Below are positions 24,258-34,884 of a DNA stretch of 64,000 bases, in pieces. Made by a program: the position numbers and the translations under genes. Below the pieces are notes generated by a model, which worked only from the letters and a program-made list of their open reading frames with translations, was not told the DNA's origin and searched no databases. Location of the stretch: positions 491,543-555,542 of the forward strand of contig MNCI01006175.1 of NCBI GenBank assembly GCA_015680685.1. The letters run 5' to 3'. Source of the DNA: Gnetum montanum. Lineage: Eukaryota; Streptophyta; Gnetopsida; Gnetales; Gnetaceae. Each line of letters opens with the position of its first letter. Position 1 is the first letter of the stretch.

Positions 24258-24275
24258 TGGCACCGTTGCTGGGGA
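24258..24275 (+). promoter_or_regulatory. Primer binding site of element C
   Basis: TGGCACCGTTGCTGGGGA differs at two positions from the complement of the plant tRNA-Asp 3' end, both being transitions. Confidence 0.85.
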
Positions 24276-24322
24276 CTAAGTTGTTTGTACGCTAAGTAGA
24301 ACATAGGAAATCATCCACATCA

Positions 24323-25664
24323 TTGGGAAGCTTAAATGAACCCTTAGGGTTAATCAAAAGAAAATTTAACTTCCCAATAATAATGGGAAGAGCGTGGCTA
24401 AGTACAATAGATGCACGCCTAGGAATCCACTATCTTTCCCTGGAAATATCCAAGAAAAACACTTTCGGAAAGATCGAGAGGAAGAAAGTTCCATGCATCA
24501 CATACAGTAACACAGGGTGCCATTGCGTGCAAAAATCATGGGTTATGAGAAGTTTAACATTGCTTGCATGCGATTGGTGTGCACAAGAAATTAATATACA
24601 AAGGTGCCTGTATGCAGTAGCCACACGATAAGAGGACACCCTGTGGTTGATGGCTGATCAAGAGAGTAACTCAATAACATGCATGGAATTAACTGAGGGG
24701 ATCACTAGTGCTTACATTGGAAGCATAGACACACTTGAGCAAGTCCGTTGCCAACTTCCAAACCTTAGCCTTGAAAACATCAACTAGGGGAAGTTGGAAA
24801 TTCCTAAGAGATCTAAACAAGAGCCCCTTAATCTGAAACCATTGCCCACCGATCTGGAGTATATGACCCCTGAAAATGAAAAATTGGTAATCATCAATGC
24901 AAAACTTGTTCCCAACCAAAAAGAGGGGCTACTGAAAGTAATAAAAAAGTGGTCAAAAGCCTTCACCTGGTCATATCCTGAGTTAACTGAAATAGATCTT
25001 AGGATATGCCAGCATAGGATTTACACAGACCCCTCCATGAAACCTCGAAAACAACCACAGAGACGATTGAACCCAAAATTGAAACAAATAGTAAAATAAG
25101 AGATAGAATAGCTTCTTAAGGCTGGGTTCATATATCCCATTGCTAATAGTGAATGGGTTAGTCCTCTAGTAATCGTGCCTAGGAAGGGAGGTAAATGGAG
25201 GGTGTGTATAGATTTTAGGCTGCTGAACATGGAAACATTCAAGGATCATTTCCTATTGCCATTCATTGACCAAGTCTTAGACACTATAGCGGGGCATTGC
25301 TATTATATTTTTTTGGATAGGTATAGTGGATATAATCAAATACGAATAGCACCAGAAGATCAAGCCAAAACAATGTTCACCAGTCCTTGAGGAATGTTTG
25401 CATATAAACAAATGTCATTTGGCTTGTGCAATGCCCCTGCCACGTTTCAACGTTTAGTTCTGAGCATATTTCAACAACAGATAGGAAACAGAGTAGAAGT
25501 CTTCATGGATGACTTCTCCACTTATGGGACAAGCTTTGATCAAGCCTTGGACCGATTAGAGAAAGTGCTAAAACGATGTGTAGAAACCAACTTGAAGCTC
25601 AACTAGTTGAAAATCCATTTGATGGTTCAAGAGGGTGTAGTACTGGGGCATAAGATTTCATAGT
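24323..25664 (+). pseudogene. Protease end and reverse transcriptase of element C
   Basis: The frame starts in IIMGRAWLSTIDARLGI (protease C-terminus). The RT spans about 24794-25606: CQHRIYTDPS, GGKWRVCIDFRLLN, FLDRYSGYNQIRIAPEDQ, MSFGLCNAPATFQRL, and an intact VFMDDFSTYG catalytic box near 25505. A TGA interrupts at 25388-25390, and other stops lie near 25096 and 25604. RT is then cut at 25664 by solo LTR D and resumes at 26617. Confidence 0.9.
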
Positions 25665-26611
25665 TGATGAGACGCGATATGCACAAGCCGCGATGTCACA
25701 TCCCCTACGATATCACATACGCGATATCGCGTCGTCCCCTGCGATATTGCGGTCCGCTGCCAAATCTATAAATAAGAGGTGGCACTCCCCTCATTTCTGA
25801 TCCTAGGCTAGAAGTAGCGAAGCTCTGGCAGATTGATCACCCTAGAGATAGAATATTTTCCATGTGCCTGCAGTAGGAGTCCCCCAAGTGAATGGTTCTT
25901 TATTCGAGCAACTTTATACCTGAATGCAAATTGTGTACGGCAATAAAGACGAGCTTTGTGAATAAACCTTGCAATACATGGATAGGTTTATTTAACGTTA
26001 TTTATTGCTTTCCTAGTAGCGCGGTATGAGTACGACTTGGTTACTAGCATTGACGAATGTGTACGGCTAGCCAAGGAATCGGCTACTCATCGCGATTAGA
26101 TTCTCTCACCCTTATCTCCTAAAACATGGGGTGAGTACAACTTGATTACGAGCATCTATGGATGTGTACAGCTAGTCAAGGAATCGGCTGCTCGTCACAC
26201 TTAGGCTAGTTAGGTGCCTCAGTATGACCGCTTCGAGCATGTGCATTATGAGTGGTAATCCCAGTAACGATTAGCATTTGGTAGCCACAGTTGCACAGTT
26301 CAGGGTGTGTACGGTAAGTGGGAACGAATGCTGACTCTAGGACTTAGTGCTGTAGTTAGAGTTAGTTTTAGTCTCTCAACCCTTCACCCCTTAGCATAGG
26401 AGATAAAACCATAAAAGACCAGAAAAATCATATACCTCGGACTTACTTAACCATACACCATGACAACAACAAGTAAGTTTGGGAAGACAATGATTAATTA
26501 ACCCCAAGTGTTCCTTGCGGCGTTAGGCATTTAGCCTATGGAGTTTGATCGGATCACGTGTGCTACGCTCGTTTCGTATGGTTGAGTGTAGGGGTACCTC
26601 GCCACTCATCA
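25665..26611 (+). mobile_element. Solo LTR D inside element C
   Basis: TGATGAGACGCG to CTCATCA is flanked by exact ATAGT duplications (25660-25664 and 26612-26616), with no internal domain. The TATA box is at 25765-25779. The U3 is crowded with GATATC-like sites (25676, 25692, 25709, 25723, 25743). It is about 150 bp longer than its relatives, largely because of a duplicated block (26024-26100 and 26128-26207). Confidence 0.93.
26020..26210 (+). repeat. Imperfect tandem duplication within LTR D
   Basis: Two ~80-bp copies offset by about 104 bp share TGAGTACRACTTGRTTAC, TGTGTACRGCTAG and CAAGGAATCGGCT. LTR F carries the equivalent segment once. Confidence 0.75.
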
Positions 26612-26616
26612 ATAGT

Positions 26617-27260
26617 CAAGAATAGAGGTAGACCCGGAAAAGGTTAAGGTCATCCAAGGAATCACCCGACAACCAGAAATTGTCAAAGACATTCGGTCAT
26701 TCCTTGGACACACTGGCTACTACAAGAGATTCATTAAGAACTTCTCCAAGATTTCCAAACTGTTGGTAGAATTAACGAAGAAGGATGCACCATTCGAATG
26801 GACCAAGGAATGTGAACGAGCATTCCAAACTCTAAAACAAAGGCTTGTGGAAACTCCCATTCTACAAGCCCCTGACTGGTCCCAACCATTCCATATAATG
26901 ACCGACACATCTAATTATGCCTTAGGAGTCGTACTAACATAGTTAGATGAACAAAAATTCCCTTATTACATCCACTATGTGAGTAAGAGTATCTTCGGTG
27001 CACAACTCAACTACACAACTACAGAAAAGGAATTAATGGTTGCAGTGTTTGCACTAGACAAATTTAGGCACTATGTGTTAGGCTACAAAGTGTACATTCA
27101 TATGGATCATAGTGCAATTAGGTTCCTCATGAACAAGCCAACGGTTAGCCCTCGTATTATATATTGGTTGGTAATCCTTCAAGAGTTCGATCTAACAATA
27201 GTAGATTGAAAGGGCACCGAGAACGTAGTTGCAAATCACTTATCTTGATTGCGCTAAGAC
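26617..27260 (+). pseudogene. RT connection and RNase H of element C
   Basis: The frame continues from before LTR D: RIEVDPEKVKVIQ, SFLGHTGYYKRFIKNF, then the RNase H domain MTDTSNYALGV, YTTTEKELMVAVFALDKF and HMDHSAIRFLMNKP. The end reads KGTENVVANHLS, the usual RNase H C-terminus, with a stop before it at 27207. Confidence 0.9.
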
Positions 27261-27299
27261 AGCAAAGAGGATGAATATGCTATATCTGATCATTTTCCT

Positions 27300-28632
27300 A
27301 ATGAAACCCTCTTTGCTGATGTAGTGAATAACCAACCCATGGTCACAAATTGGTATAGTAGCATTCTCACCTATCTCCTTTCCAAAAAAACACCACAAGG
27401 GTTGGACTTTAGGAAGAAGCAAAAATTTCTTCACAAAACCAAGTACTTCATGGAGATCAAAGGACAACTTTACAAAGTCTATCCTAATGGCTTGGTTCGA
27501 TGGTGTGTGCCCGATGTGGACCAACTAAGAGTTCTCCAGGACACTCATGAGGTCCTTTGTGGGGGTCACTATGCAGGAAGACAAACGACTATCAAGATCC
27601 TGCTTGCAGGATATTACTGGCCAACACTATTTCGGGACGCCCATCATTTTTTCCAATCCTGTGAGTGTTGTCAACGTGATGGTGGAATGACAACTAGAAT
27701 GGAGGGTCCACAACAATGGATTCAACCTTTGGAACCCTTTGACATTTGGGGAATAGACTTTATGAGGCCCATTACACCAATTTCCAATGGAAAGCTTATA
27801 TCATTATTGCTGTTGACTATCTAACAAAATGGACCGAAGTAGCTACTGTAACAGACTACACATTGTCTATAGCTGCACAATTTTTACAACAAGAAGTTGT
27901 AAATAGGTTTGGTGTGCCACGTGCACTTATCTCGGATAATAAAATGCATTTCACAGGTGCAACCTTTCGAAAATTGATGCAACGCTTGGGGGTTGAACAT
28001 AAATTGACCACACCTTATCACCCCCAAGCTAATGGCCAAGCCAAGGTCACTAATCAGGAGATTACTAGAATATTAATAAGGATAGTTAGCAAATATAGGT
28101 GAGATTGGAGCACTAAACTGAACAATGCTCTCTGGGAATACCACTCCACTTGGAAACTCCCTACAGGCTACCCTCCCTATGAGTTAGTGTACAGAAAACT
28201 CCAAAAGCTTCCAATTCAAACTGAGCTCCATACACTATCCATGGCATGTGACCTCCACCTTGACCTGATCTAGCACAAAAGCAAAGATTGACAACTCTAA
28301 ACATGCTAGACGAGAATCAATTGGTTGCCCTGTCATCAAATGAGTTACACAAAGCACATAACAAGCAACGTCATGACTTAAGAATTTGAAAGGTTAACTA
28401 CCAACCAGGAGATAAGGTCCTTTATTGGAACCCCATGCATGTACCACAATGCACTAAATTTCAAACATTGTGGGAAGGACCTTACATTATTCATACAACC
28501 TTTCCCTCAGGAGCCATGACAATATACAAGCCTAAAAGCCCTAATAAGAGATTACTGGTGAATGTGCAACAAACAAAACCCTTCCATGAACTAAGAACAA
28601 CCAGTGCAAATTACACCCCTAATAGCAGATGA
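27300..28632 (+). pseudogene. Integrase of element C
   Basis: The zinc finger appears intact in the long frame 27324-27824: HEVLCGGHYAGRQTT, GYYWPTLFRDAHHFF, SCECCQRDGG. The core has WGIDFM near 27748, then after a frameshift near 27800 the stretch AVDYLTKWTEVATVTDYT, LISDNKMHFTGATFRKL and YHPQANGQAKVTNQEI. This includes the Asp and Glu of the DDE triad, although the usual DNG reads DNK. The C-terminal part near 28435-28632 (LWEGPYIIHTTFPSGAM, PFHE) closes pol. Confidence 0.9.
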
Positions 28633-30585
28633 CCTCGCTCGTTATTTGGGATCTCTTCCTTTCAATTCAATCATGGGGGAGATGGCCACCTATGCTAATC
28701 AATTGAGGCCCTCAGTTCCTTTTAGATTTTTTATTTTGCACATTTTTGTTTTACAAATTTCTTTAACTTTTCTTGTTTTTGTTTTACAACATCATTTATA
28801 CTTTTTCTTTTATTTGTGTGTGTTTGTATGTGTCTTATCTATTTTGTTAAGTTTGTCACGTAATAAGTGCTCCTAATGATGGTATGAACTATTTTCTATT
28901 GGTTGCTAATGTTTGGTTTTTACCTTTAAGTGATGATGTTGATACTAAGGTATGGTTCTTTTGATATAACAAGCAATGAGTCCACATCATCCACGTATCC
29001 ATAATCTCTATGGTCTCTCTTGGCTTGGAACTGTACACTCCCTTTCTTCAAAATAATAAGAACTATCAAAGAATTGGTGACTGGACATTTCTCAAACTAA
29101 GAAAGGACTCAAGGATTGAAAAGGGTGTGGCTTCAAGGGAACTTGATTCATTTGTGTTGGCCATTCTCTTGGGTGTTTGGATGTTTTCTTCTTGAGTTTT
29201 CTTACCATTTCGACATTACCCAATTATCGGGAAGCTGAGTGAATAAAAATAAAAATAATAAGTCTTTGCATGGTGTGGTTCTCACGAAAAATAAATAAAT
29301 AAATACAATGAGGATTCAAAGCACATCCCTTAGACAAAATAATCATCTAGGCTACAAGCAGTGGTTATGGAACTAAAAACATGTTCCCTCTAACTAAGGC
29401 CCTTTCTCGCTTCCTACTTTTTCCTCCCTTGTTTCGTCGAAATGGTGGTGGCTCTTTGAGGGATGCATTCTTGTTACTTCAAGTGGATGGATTGGTCGAA
29501 TATATTAATGCAAAGTCACTGGATGTGGTTTGTTTGAGGCCAGACTTGGAATGGGATCTACTAAGTCACATTAATCATTAAATACACAAGGGGTTGTACA
29601 CCACCTTGTTCTTGAGACTCCATTCCATTCTCTTCTTTCCATCATTCTTTCTCCATTGTTCATCTCATTGTCGGTTGTATCATTACTGTATATTTTGGTT
29701 GATGTATTGTTTTCTTTTCAGTAAACTCTTGTGGTTAAGACTTTAACTCTTGCTTCCAAATGGCATTTCTAGAGCCTATGGACTCTTTGAATGTGGGATT
29801 GACAGGGCATTAAGGACATGAGCCTGCTTTGGGGAGGACTCACTGGCATTCCTATTTGGTACATTCGTTAATTTCTTTCCCCTAAACATTTTTGCAGTCA
29901 ACATTTATTTGTTCAACTCCATCTTTGACATCCATTTTATCAGCATGGTCGTTGTCTCTTTTTATTCATCTTTCTTATTCCTTATCTTTTTCCATTCTAT
30001 CGCTACTGGAGGTTCGCTCTCAATCATGGGGGTCCTGGTCTAATTTTTTCGATTTTCTCCTAACCCCTACACCTCAGGTAGCCACCAATATTATATCTCC
30101 AAATTCGTATTAGCCATATCGCAACTTAGCCAATGGACCTTACACTGAGGCAAGGTATTAACTACATTATGATTCATTTACCCTTGCTAATATAAGACTG
30201 TGTTGTGTGTGCAGATGACAATCATACAACAACGGATTGGATCTAGAGGAAACACTTGGAATGGATCGGTGCTGAAACAACTATACAAGGAACAAGATTG
30301 ATGGCACGCTTATGGATGGACAATGAAAAGCGCAATCTTGGTGTTGGCGGTAGCAGACTTCTTCTCTCTTCTCTCTTCTCTCTCAACTGCCAAATAAGGT
30401 CTGATGTCAAATGTATAAAGTGTTCACTCTTGTTGTCGTGAACACTAGTTTTGTCATGTTCTGTAATGATGATCTGTTCACATGTCATCCCATTCACCAT
30501 TAGTTCCATTCAAGTCAATAATCCCATACCTTCCCAATATTTTGTAAGGAACTTGAGGACGAGTTTTTATTCAGTCATGTGGGTA
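28633..30585 (+). other. Post-integrase region of element C
   Basis: It is collinear with 19400-20580 of element A as far as GCCTGCTTTGGGGAGGACTCAC at 29825-29846, then continues another ~740 bp that A has lost. It contains a frame with AFLLLQVDGLV and SLDVV (29381-29581) parallel to A's 20187 frame. Near the end lies ACTTGAGGACGAGTTTTTATTC, resembling the segment before the 3' LTR in other plant Ty3/gypsy elements. Confidence 0.65.
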
Positions 30586-31370
30586 TGATGGGACACAATA
30601 TCGCATAGGCCACGATATCTCGTACGCGATATCGCAGCCCGCCACCAGTTCTATAAATAAGAGGCGGATCTCCTTTGTTTCTCCATCTAGATTTAGACCT
30701 TAGCCAAACTCTTGCCATTTTTCCATTCCAAAGTTAGAATAATTTCCATGTGCCTGCAGTAGGAGTCCCAAAGTGAACGGATCTTTATTCAAGCAATTCT
30801 GTACTTGAGCACACAATTGTGTATGGCAATAAAGATGAACTTTTGGATAGACCTTGTAGTATATGGACTAAGCTAAATAGGACTTAATTAATGTTAAATG
30901 TTTAAATGCTTTATTAGTTAATTAAATATCTCTCAATCCTTAACTTCTAGTTAAGTGCATTCAGTACGACAGCTTCAAGCACGTGCATTATGCTTGGTAA
31001 TCCCATTAACGAATAGCGTTTGCTAATCTCAGCAACATTGCATTGGTTCAGGGTGTGAAACAGCAAGTGGGAACAAATACTGATGCTAGGGTAATTAAGG
31101 CTTAGTTAGTTAAAGTTAGTTACTTAGTCTCTTCACCCTTTCCTCTCTTAGCATAGGTGATAAAAACATAAAAGATATAAAAATCACATGCCTCAAGCTT
31201 ACTTAACCATACAACCATGACAAATACAAGTGAGCTTGGGAAGACAACGACTGATTAACCTTAGGTGTTCCATAAGGCGTGTAGGCACTTAGTCTGCGGA
31301 GTTCGACTAGATCGTGCATGTAACGCTCGTATTCGTATGGTTGAGTGTAGGGGTACCTCGCCACTCATCA
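30586..31370 (+). repeat. 3' LTR of element C
   Basis: It is collinear with 23469-24256. The dyad is at 30614-30633, the TATA box at 30650-30664, and the terminus CTCATCA is followed by AACTT. Confidence 0.93.
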
Positions 31371-31375
31371 AACTT

Positions 31376-31789
31376 CAAGTAAAAAGGCTCCTAGTGAAAG
31401 TTGATTAATTAATTTTTTTCTATAGTATTAATTTCTTTTTGTTTTAGAGGCTCAAGCATGGGAAGCTTTCAGCTTTTATTGCTATTTGTTCTTTATTTCT
31501 TATTGATATATTCTTTTATCTTTAGAGAGAGCTTTTTCCTTTTCTTTACAAAAAACCCTTTAGTAAAAAGTGAAAACTTGTGAGGGCACTTCTAAACAAG
31601 GGAAAGGTCTAATCCTTTTCCTACCCCAAAGGAGAGTTTTTTAAAGATTGGTTGTAATGATGAAAACCTAAAAATGCATTCCCCAAACCATTGGGCTTTT
31701 TCTTTAGACATCTTGAAAAGGCATCCCCAAAACTATTAGGCTTTTTTCTTTAGTCTTTTTCTTCAATGATTTGATGTAGTTTGAATGTT
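31376..31789. other. AT-rich flank with a short repeat
   Basis: A ~40-bp word built on CCCCAAAMYATTRGGC followed by TTTTTCTTTAG occurs twice, near 31682 and 31725. Otherwise I see nothing. Confidence 0.4.
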
Positions 31790-32160
31790 ATTATTCATTT
31801 TTTTGTGGTTTGACACCCCCTAACCCTAGGAATACGAAAGATTTATTTTCTAACCTTACAAGCTTAAACTCCTAATGCTTTACATTTGTTTTTAATTGTC
31901 TAGAAAACTTTTATTCCTCTAGTTGTTTTGTCCTTAATGCATTGATTCCATCTATAATTATTCACATACTGAAGACCCAAGTATTTGAAAGAGTTCACTA
32001 TTGTACATTTTGTGACCAAATTTAAATTTAAAATTATGTATGTATTTTAGGTGTCCCATATCATCATTTTAGTTTTCTCTAGATTAACTTGCAAACTTAA
32101 AGAAATACAGGATTTTTCTAACATTTGCAATATATTAGACATACCTTTCTCAAAAATAAA
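31790..32160 (-). pseudogene. LINE reverse-transcriptase fragment (C-terminal)
   Basis: The minus strand reads LEKSCISLSLQVNLEKTKMM, then VNSFKYLGLQYVNNYRWNQC, then KDKTTRGIKVF. This is the classic post-FADD part of a non-LTR RT, with the VNxxKTK and YLG blocks. It resembles the same block of the LINE at 60570-62940 (LGVEFANDYSWN), so both are likely one family. The FADD-containing part is not readable. The fragment is inactive. Confidence 0.75.
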
Positions 32161-32249
32161 TATTAAAGTAGCAATATAGATTTATTGTCATTGCTTACAA
32201 AAAATTGAGTCATTTCAAAAAAAAATTTATTTTCCATTCACTTCAACCT

Positions 32250-32365
32250 ATAACAATGAGGTGTTAACCTTGTGGTATGAGTCTTGGCCTGGTAACCCCA
32301 AATCATAGGTTTAATTCTGCTAGGTAGTAGTAAGAGTCATAAACTTCTACAAATCTTAGAGCTTA
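32250..32365 (+). repeat. Possible tRNA-derived SINE-like fragment
   Basis: The sequence GTGGTATGAGTCTTGG and, ~40 bp on, a B-box-like GGTTTAATTCT resemble a degenerate tRNA head. There is no clear tail or TSD. It is weak evidence and could be chance. Confidence 0.3.
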
Positions 32366-33070
32366 TCTATATTTCACTTACTTACCTATGTTTCACTTAT
32401 TTAAGGTTCACCTTTCACTATAACCTTTGCTTGCATGACATCCCATGTCTTCCCCATGACTTTAATTGAAGGAGGGGCAACTATTTTTCCTAAAATATTT
32501 GTAGTTATTGATTTTGCTTTTGGTCAATGTTTTAAAATCCAATGAATATTCCCTGCATGCATAACTACGTTGCCAACTAAACATTATTCAACAATAGTAA
32601 TCGGAGAGTTTTCAACAAATAAACGTATTGGCAAGTTTGGAGTCTACCAAATAATTCTAAATATTGGCAGATTCAAAACCATTATTCTACATTTGAATCT
32701 ATGCTCTTCCTCCCAAATTGTAACAATAGCTTAAAGTAACAGTTTTATTTACTTGCATCTTCTTGAATTTTTTTCTTTTTATATTTTACAATGACTAAAG
32801 GCCACAATAAACAATTATCTAGACGAACAATGACAAGGTGAGTGCATTGTGGATCTAGAATTTAAATTTTTGTCTTCGTGCATGTTTAGACTTGCATTTT
32901 TCTTTTGTTTAAGCAAATCCTTATTTTAAATTTTCATTATACGTAGAGACCTCTAAGCTTTCATTAATGTGAAAATCAAGAATCAGTATATAAATTTGTC
33001 AAGTTTTATTTTTATATGTTTTAAATATCTATAAATAGTTAAATAATGTCCAAATTTTTATAATTATTCA
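32366..33070. other. AT-rich intergenic DNA
   Basis: I see no coding or structural feature up to the LINE's TSD. Confidence 0.4.
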
Positions 33071-33083
33071 CAAATTATTCCCA

Positions 33084-33747
33084 CGCGTGATTGACCGAGA
33101 TAGCTGTTGAATAATTTTTAGCCGTTGGATCTCCCGCTGGCCAGGAACGCGCCGCAGCAGCCATCTGCCGCCGTTGCTGACGTGCGTGTTGGGCGCCGTC
33201 CGTGGCTGCTCGTGCGCGCCGCCCGTAGTCGCCGCCGTTCGTGTCTCTGACGCGCGTCTCCTTTTGCTGGCGTTGCTTGCTGCCGTTCGTTGGCTCCTGC
33301 TGCCCGGTGGCTGCTGACTGCCTCGGGCCCGTCCGCCACGTGCAGCTCGTGCCACGCCACTCGACTGTGGGAAGAGAGACCACTTGTCCCCTGCCACTAA
33401 CCGCCCGCCATTGATTCCTGTTGTGCAAGCTGCACTGCGCAGATTCCTGGATGGCCAATCTAATTTTGGTTTCTGGTTAGCTGCGTCTGTTTTTGACATC
33501 CGCCTCTGCAAACCCTAGTTGCGGCGCTTTGCTCCTCCGTAGCCGCTTCTTCCAATCAGATCGAGCTCGTCACCGCAGAAATTCCCTTCTGAAACTTGCT
33601 TGAAGCACCAGACAGTATTGCAACAATATATGTATCAGGCTCTGTGCGTTAGGCAGCAGTAGCTGTGGGTAGCAGGGTCTGTGGTGCTATTGCTGCGGGT
33701 TTTACCAGGGCTGCCACTGCGTTCTTACCAGCGTTGAGGTAGTTCCA
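33084..33747 (+). promoter_or_regulatory. LINE 5' UTR / internal promoter region
   Basis: This is the most GC- and CpG-rich stretch of the window, sharply delimited from the AT-rich flank at the TSD. By analogy with other L1-type elements it should contain an internal promoter. No coding frame on the plus strand precedes ORF1. The long antisense frames here look like by-products of the high GC content. Confidence 0.65.
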
Positions 33748-34884
33748 ATGGACGAGGAGCTCCTTTCAGGCAAGGATATGGACGATTCTTCAGCGGCTGT
33801 TACTTCTTCTCCTCAGGGATGTTCTCCTAACTCAGAATCTTTGGATTTTCTTTTACCTGAAGATATTTTTGACTCTATTTCTCAAGGCTTTTCTACACGT
33901 TTTATTTTTTTTCAAATAGTAGGTTATCTACCTCGATCATTAAGCATCAATTTGCATATTAAAACTATTTTACAAGCCCACGGAATTCAAGTCTTACATG
34001 CTCGATACTATGGTCGTAATTTCGTCCTTGCTGAACTTTCTGAGGCTTCTCAAATTGAGAAAGCTCTCTCTCTTCGAATTTTTCCTACTCGTAATGCTAC
34101 ACTTATCTCTCAGGCCTGGAAATTTGATTTCAATGTCAGCAACCCCGCCTTTAATATTATCCCTTGTTATGTAGAGCTACCTCATCTTCCTTTAATCTTT
34201 TCACCTGTTCAACGAGACATAGTTAGCACATTAGGTCGAGTCATCTCCGACCATGGAATTGAGGTTAACGGGGCTCACTATCGTCGCTACTATATCGAAC
34301 TAGACATTTCCCAAAAGAAAACCACTTTAACCTTAGGAGCTGGAGGTAAAGTTTTTAATCAAAAGGTAGACTATTTTTATCTTCCTAACTCCTGTAGCTA
34401 CTTCCATCGTGTCGAGCACCACATTTCCACCTGTCCCTTTTTAGCTAAGAAAAAATCTCAAACCAATCCTCCCAAATCCAATCCTGTAGTCACTCCTCAA
34501 CCTAACCCACCAATTGTTCCCATTAAGTTCGGTTCTACTTCTAACAATGTTTCACACCCTTCTTCCTCGTCTGCTCCCTTCAAGGCAAGAGTCTCTCAAT
34601 CCCGTTCTCTCGTTAAGGCCAGGTCTAAAGAACCAATCATCCACTCACAATCAGTCCAAGACTCACTTTTACGTGATGAGTTTGTCATGGTAGGGGGAAG
34701 GAAAAGGGCCAAAGCATCTACAACTACTACTCCTCCTTCCTATCCTTTGCCCAAAACTAACCCAGCTTTAACTGTTAACACAAACAACTCCTTTGCAATT
34801 CTTTCCACTACTATGACACCTGACATTCCTAACCCCGATCCTTCTACTGCCCTGTCACTTATCACATCTAAAGCTTCTCCATGA
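33748..34884 (+). CDS. LINE ORF1 (DUF4283-type RNA-binding protein)
   Basis: An open frame of 378 codons starts with MDEELLSGKDMDDSS. Residues ~45-200 fit the DUF4283/RRM-like domain of plant LINE ORF1 proteins (FIFFQIVGYLPRSL, ARYYGRNFVLAELS, AWKFDFNV, CYVELPHLPLIF). Residues ~205-235 are the zinc-knuckle position (FYLPNSCSYFHRVEHH, STCPF). The canonical second cysteine of the CX2CX3GHX4C knuckle is Phe and the Gly is Glu, so zinc binding is probably lost. A low-complexity Pro/Ser-rich basic tail follows. The product is expected to coat LINE RNA. The stop codon overlaps the ORF2 start as ATGA. The frame is fully open, but whether it is expressed cannot be told from sequence. Confidence 0.88.
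   Translation: MDEELLSGKDMDDSSAAVTSSPQGCSPNSESLDFLLPEDIFDSISQGFSTRFIFFQIVGYLPRSLSINLHIKTILQAHGIQVLHARYYGRNFVLAELSEASQIEKALSLRIFPTRNATLISQAWKFDFNVSNPAFNIIPCYVELPHLPLIFSPVQRDIVSTLGRVISDHGIEVNGAHYRRYYIELDISQKKTTLTLGAGGKVFNQKVDYFYLPNSCSYFHRVEHHISTCPFLAKKKSQTNPPKSNPVVTPQPNPPIVPIKFGSTSNNVSHPSSSSAPFKARVSQSRSLVKARSKEPIIHSQSVQDSLLRDEFVMVGGRKRAKASTTTTPPSYPLPKTNPALTVNTNNSFAILSTTMTPDIPNPDPSTALSLITSKASP

Larger units (their letters stand above)
23469..31370 (+). mobile_element. Element C: Athila-like Ty3/gypsy retrotransposon with gag deletion and nested solo LTR
   Basis: Two full LTRs are flanked by perfect AACTT duplications (23464-23468 and 31371-31375). After the primer binding site the sequence jumps into the end of protease, so gag and most of protease are deleted. 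RT, RNase H and integrase follow, interrupted by solo LTR D. A conserved 3' region precedes the 3' LTR. The LTRs differ at a visible fraction of sites (about a tenth by eye), so the insertion is old. The RT keeps its FMDD box but has stops. Confidence 0.93.

Noticed and set aside
33068-33511. Long antisense open frames in the GC-rich block
   Set aside because: They lie in the LINE 5' UTR, are Arg/Ala-rich in several frames at once and match no family. High GC content explains them.
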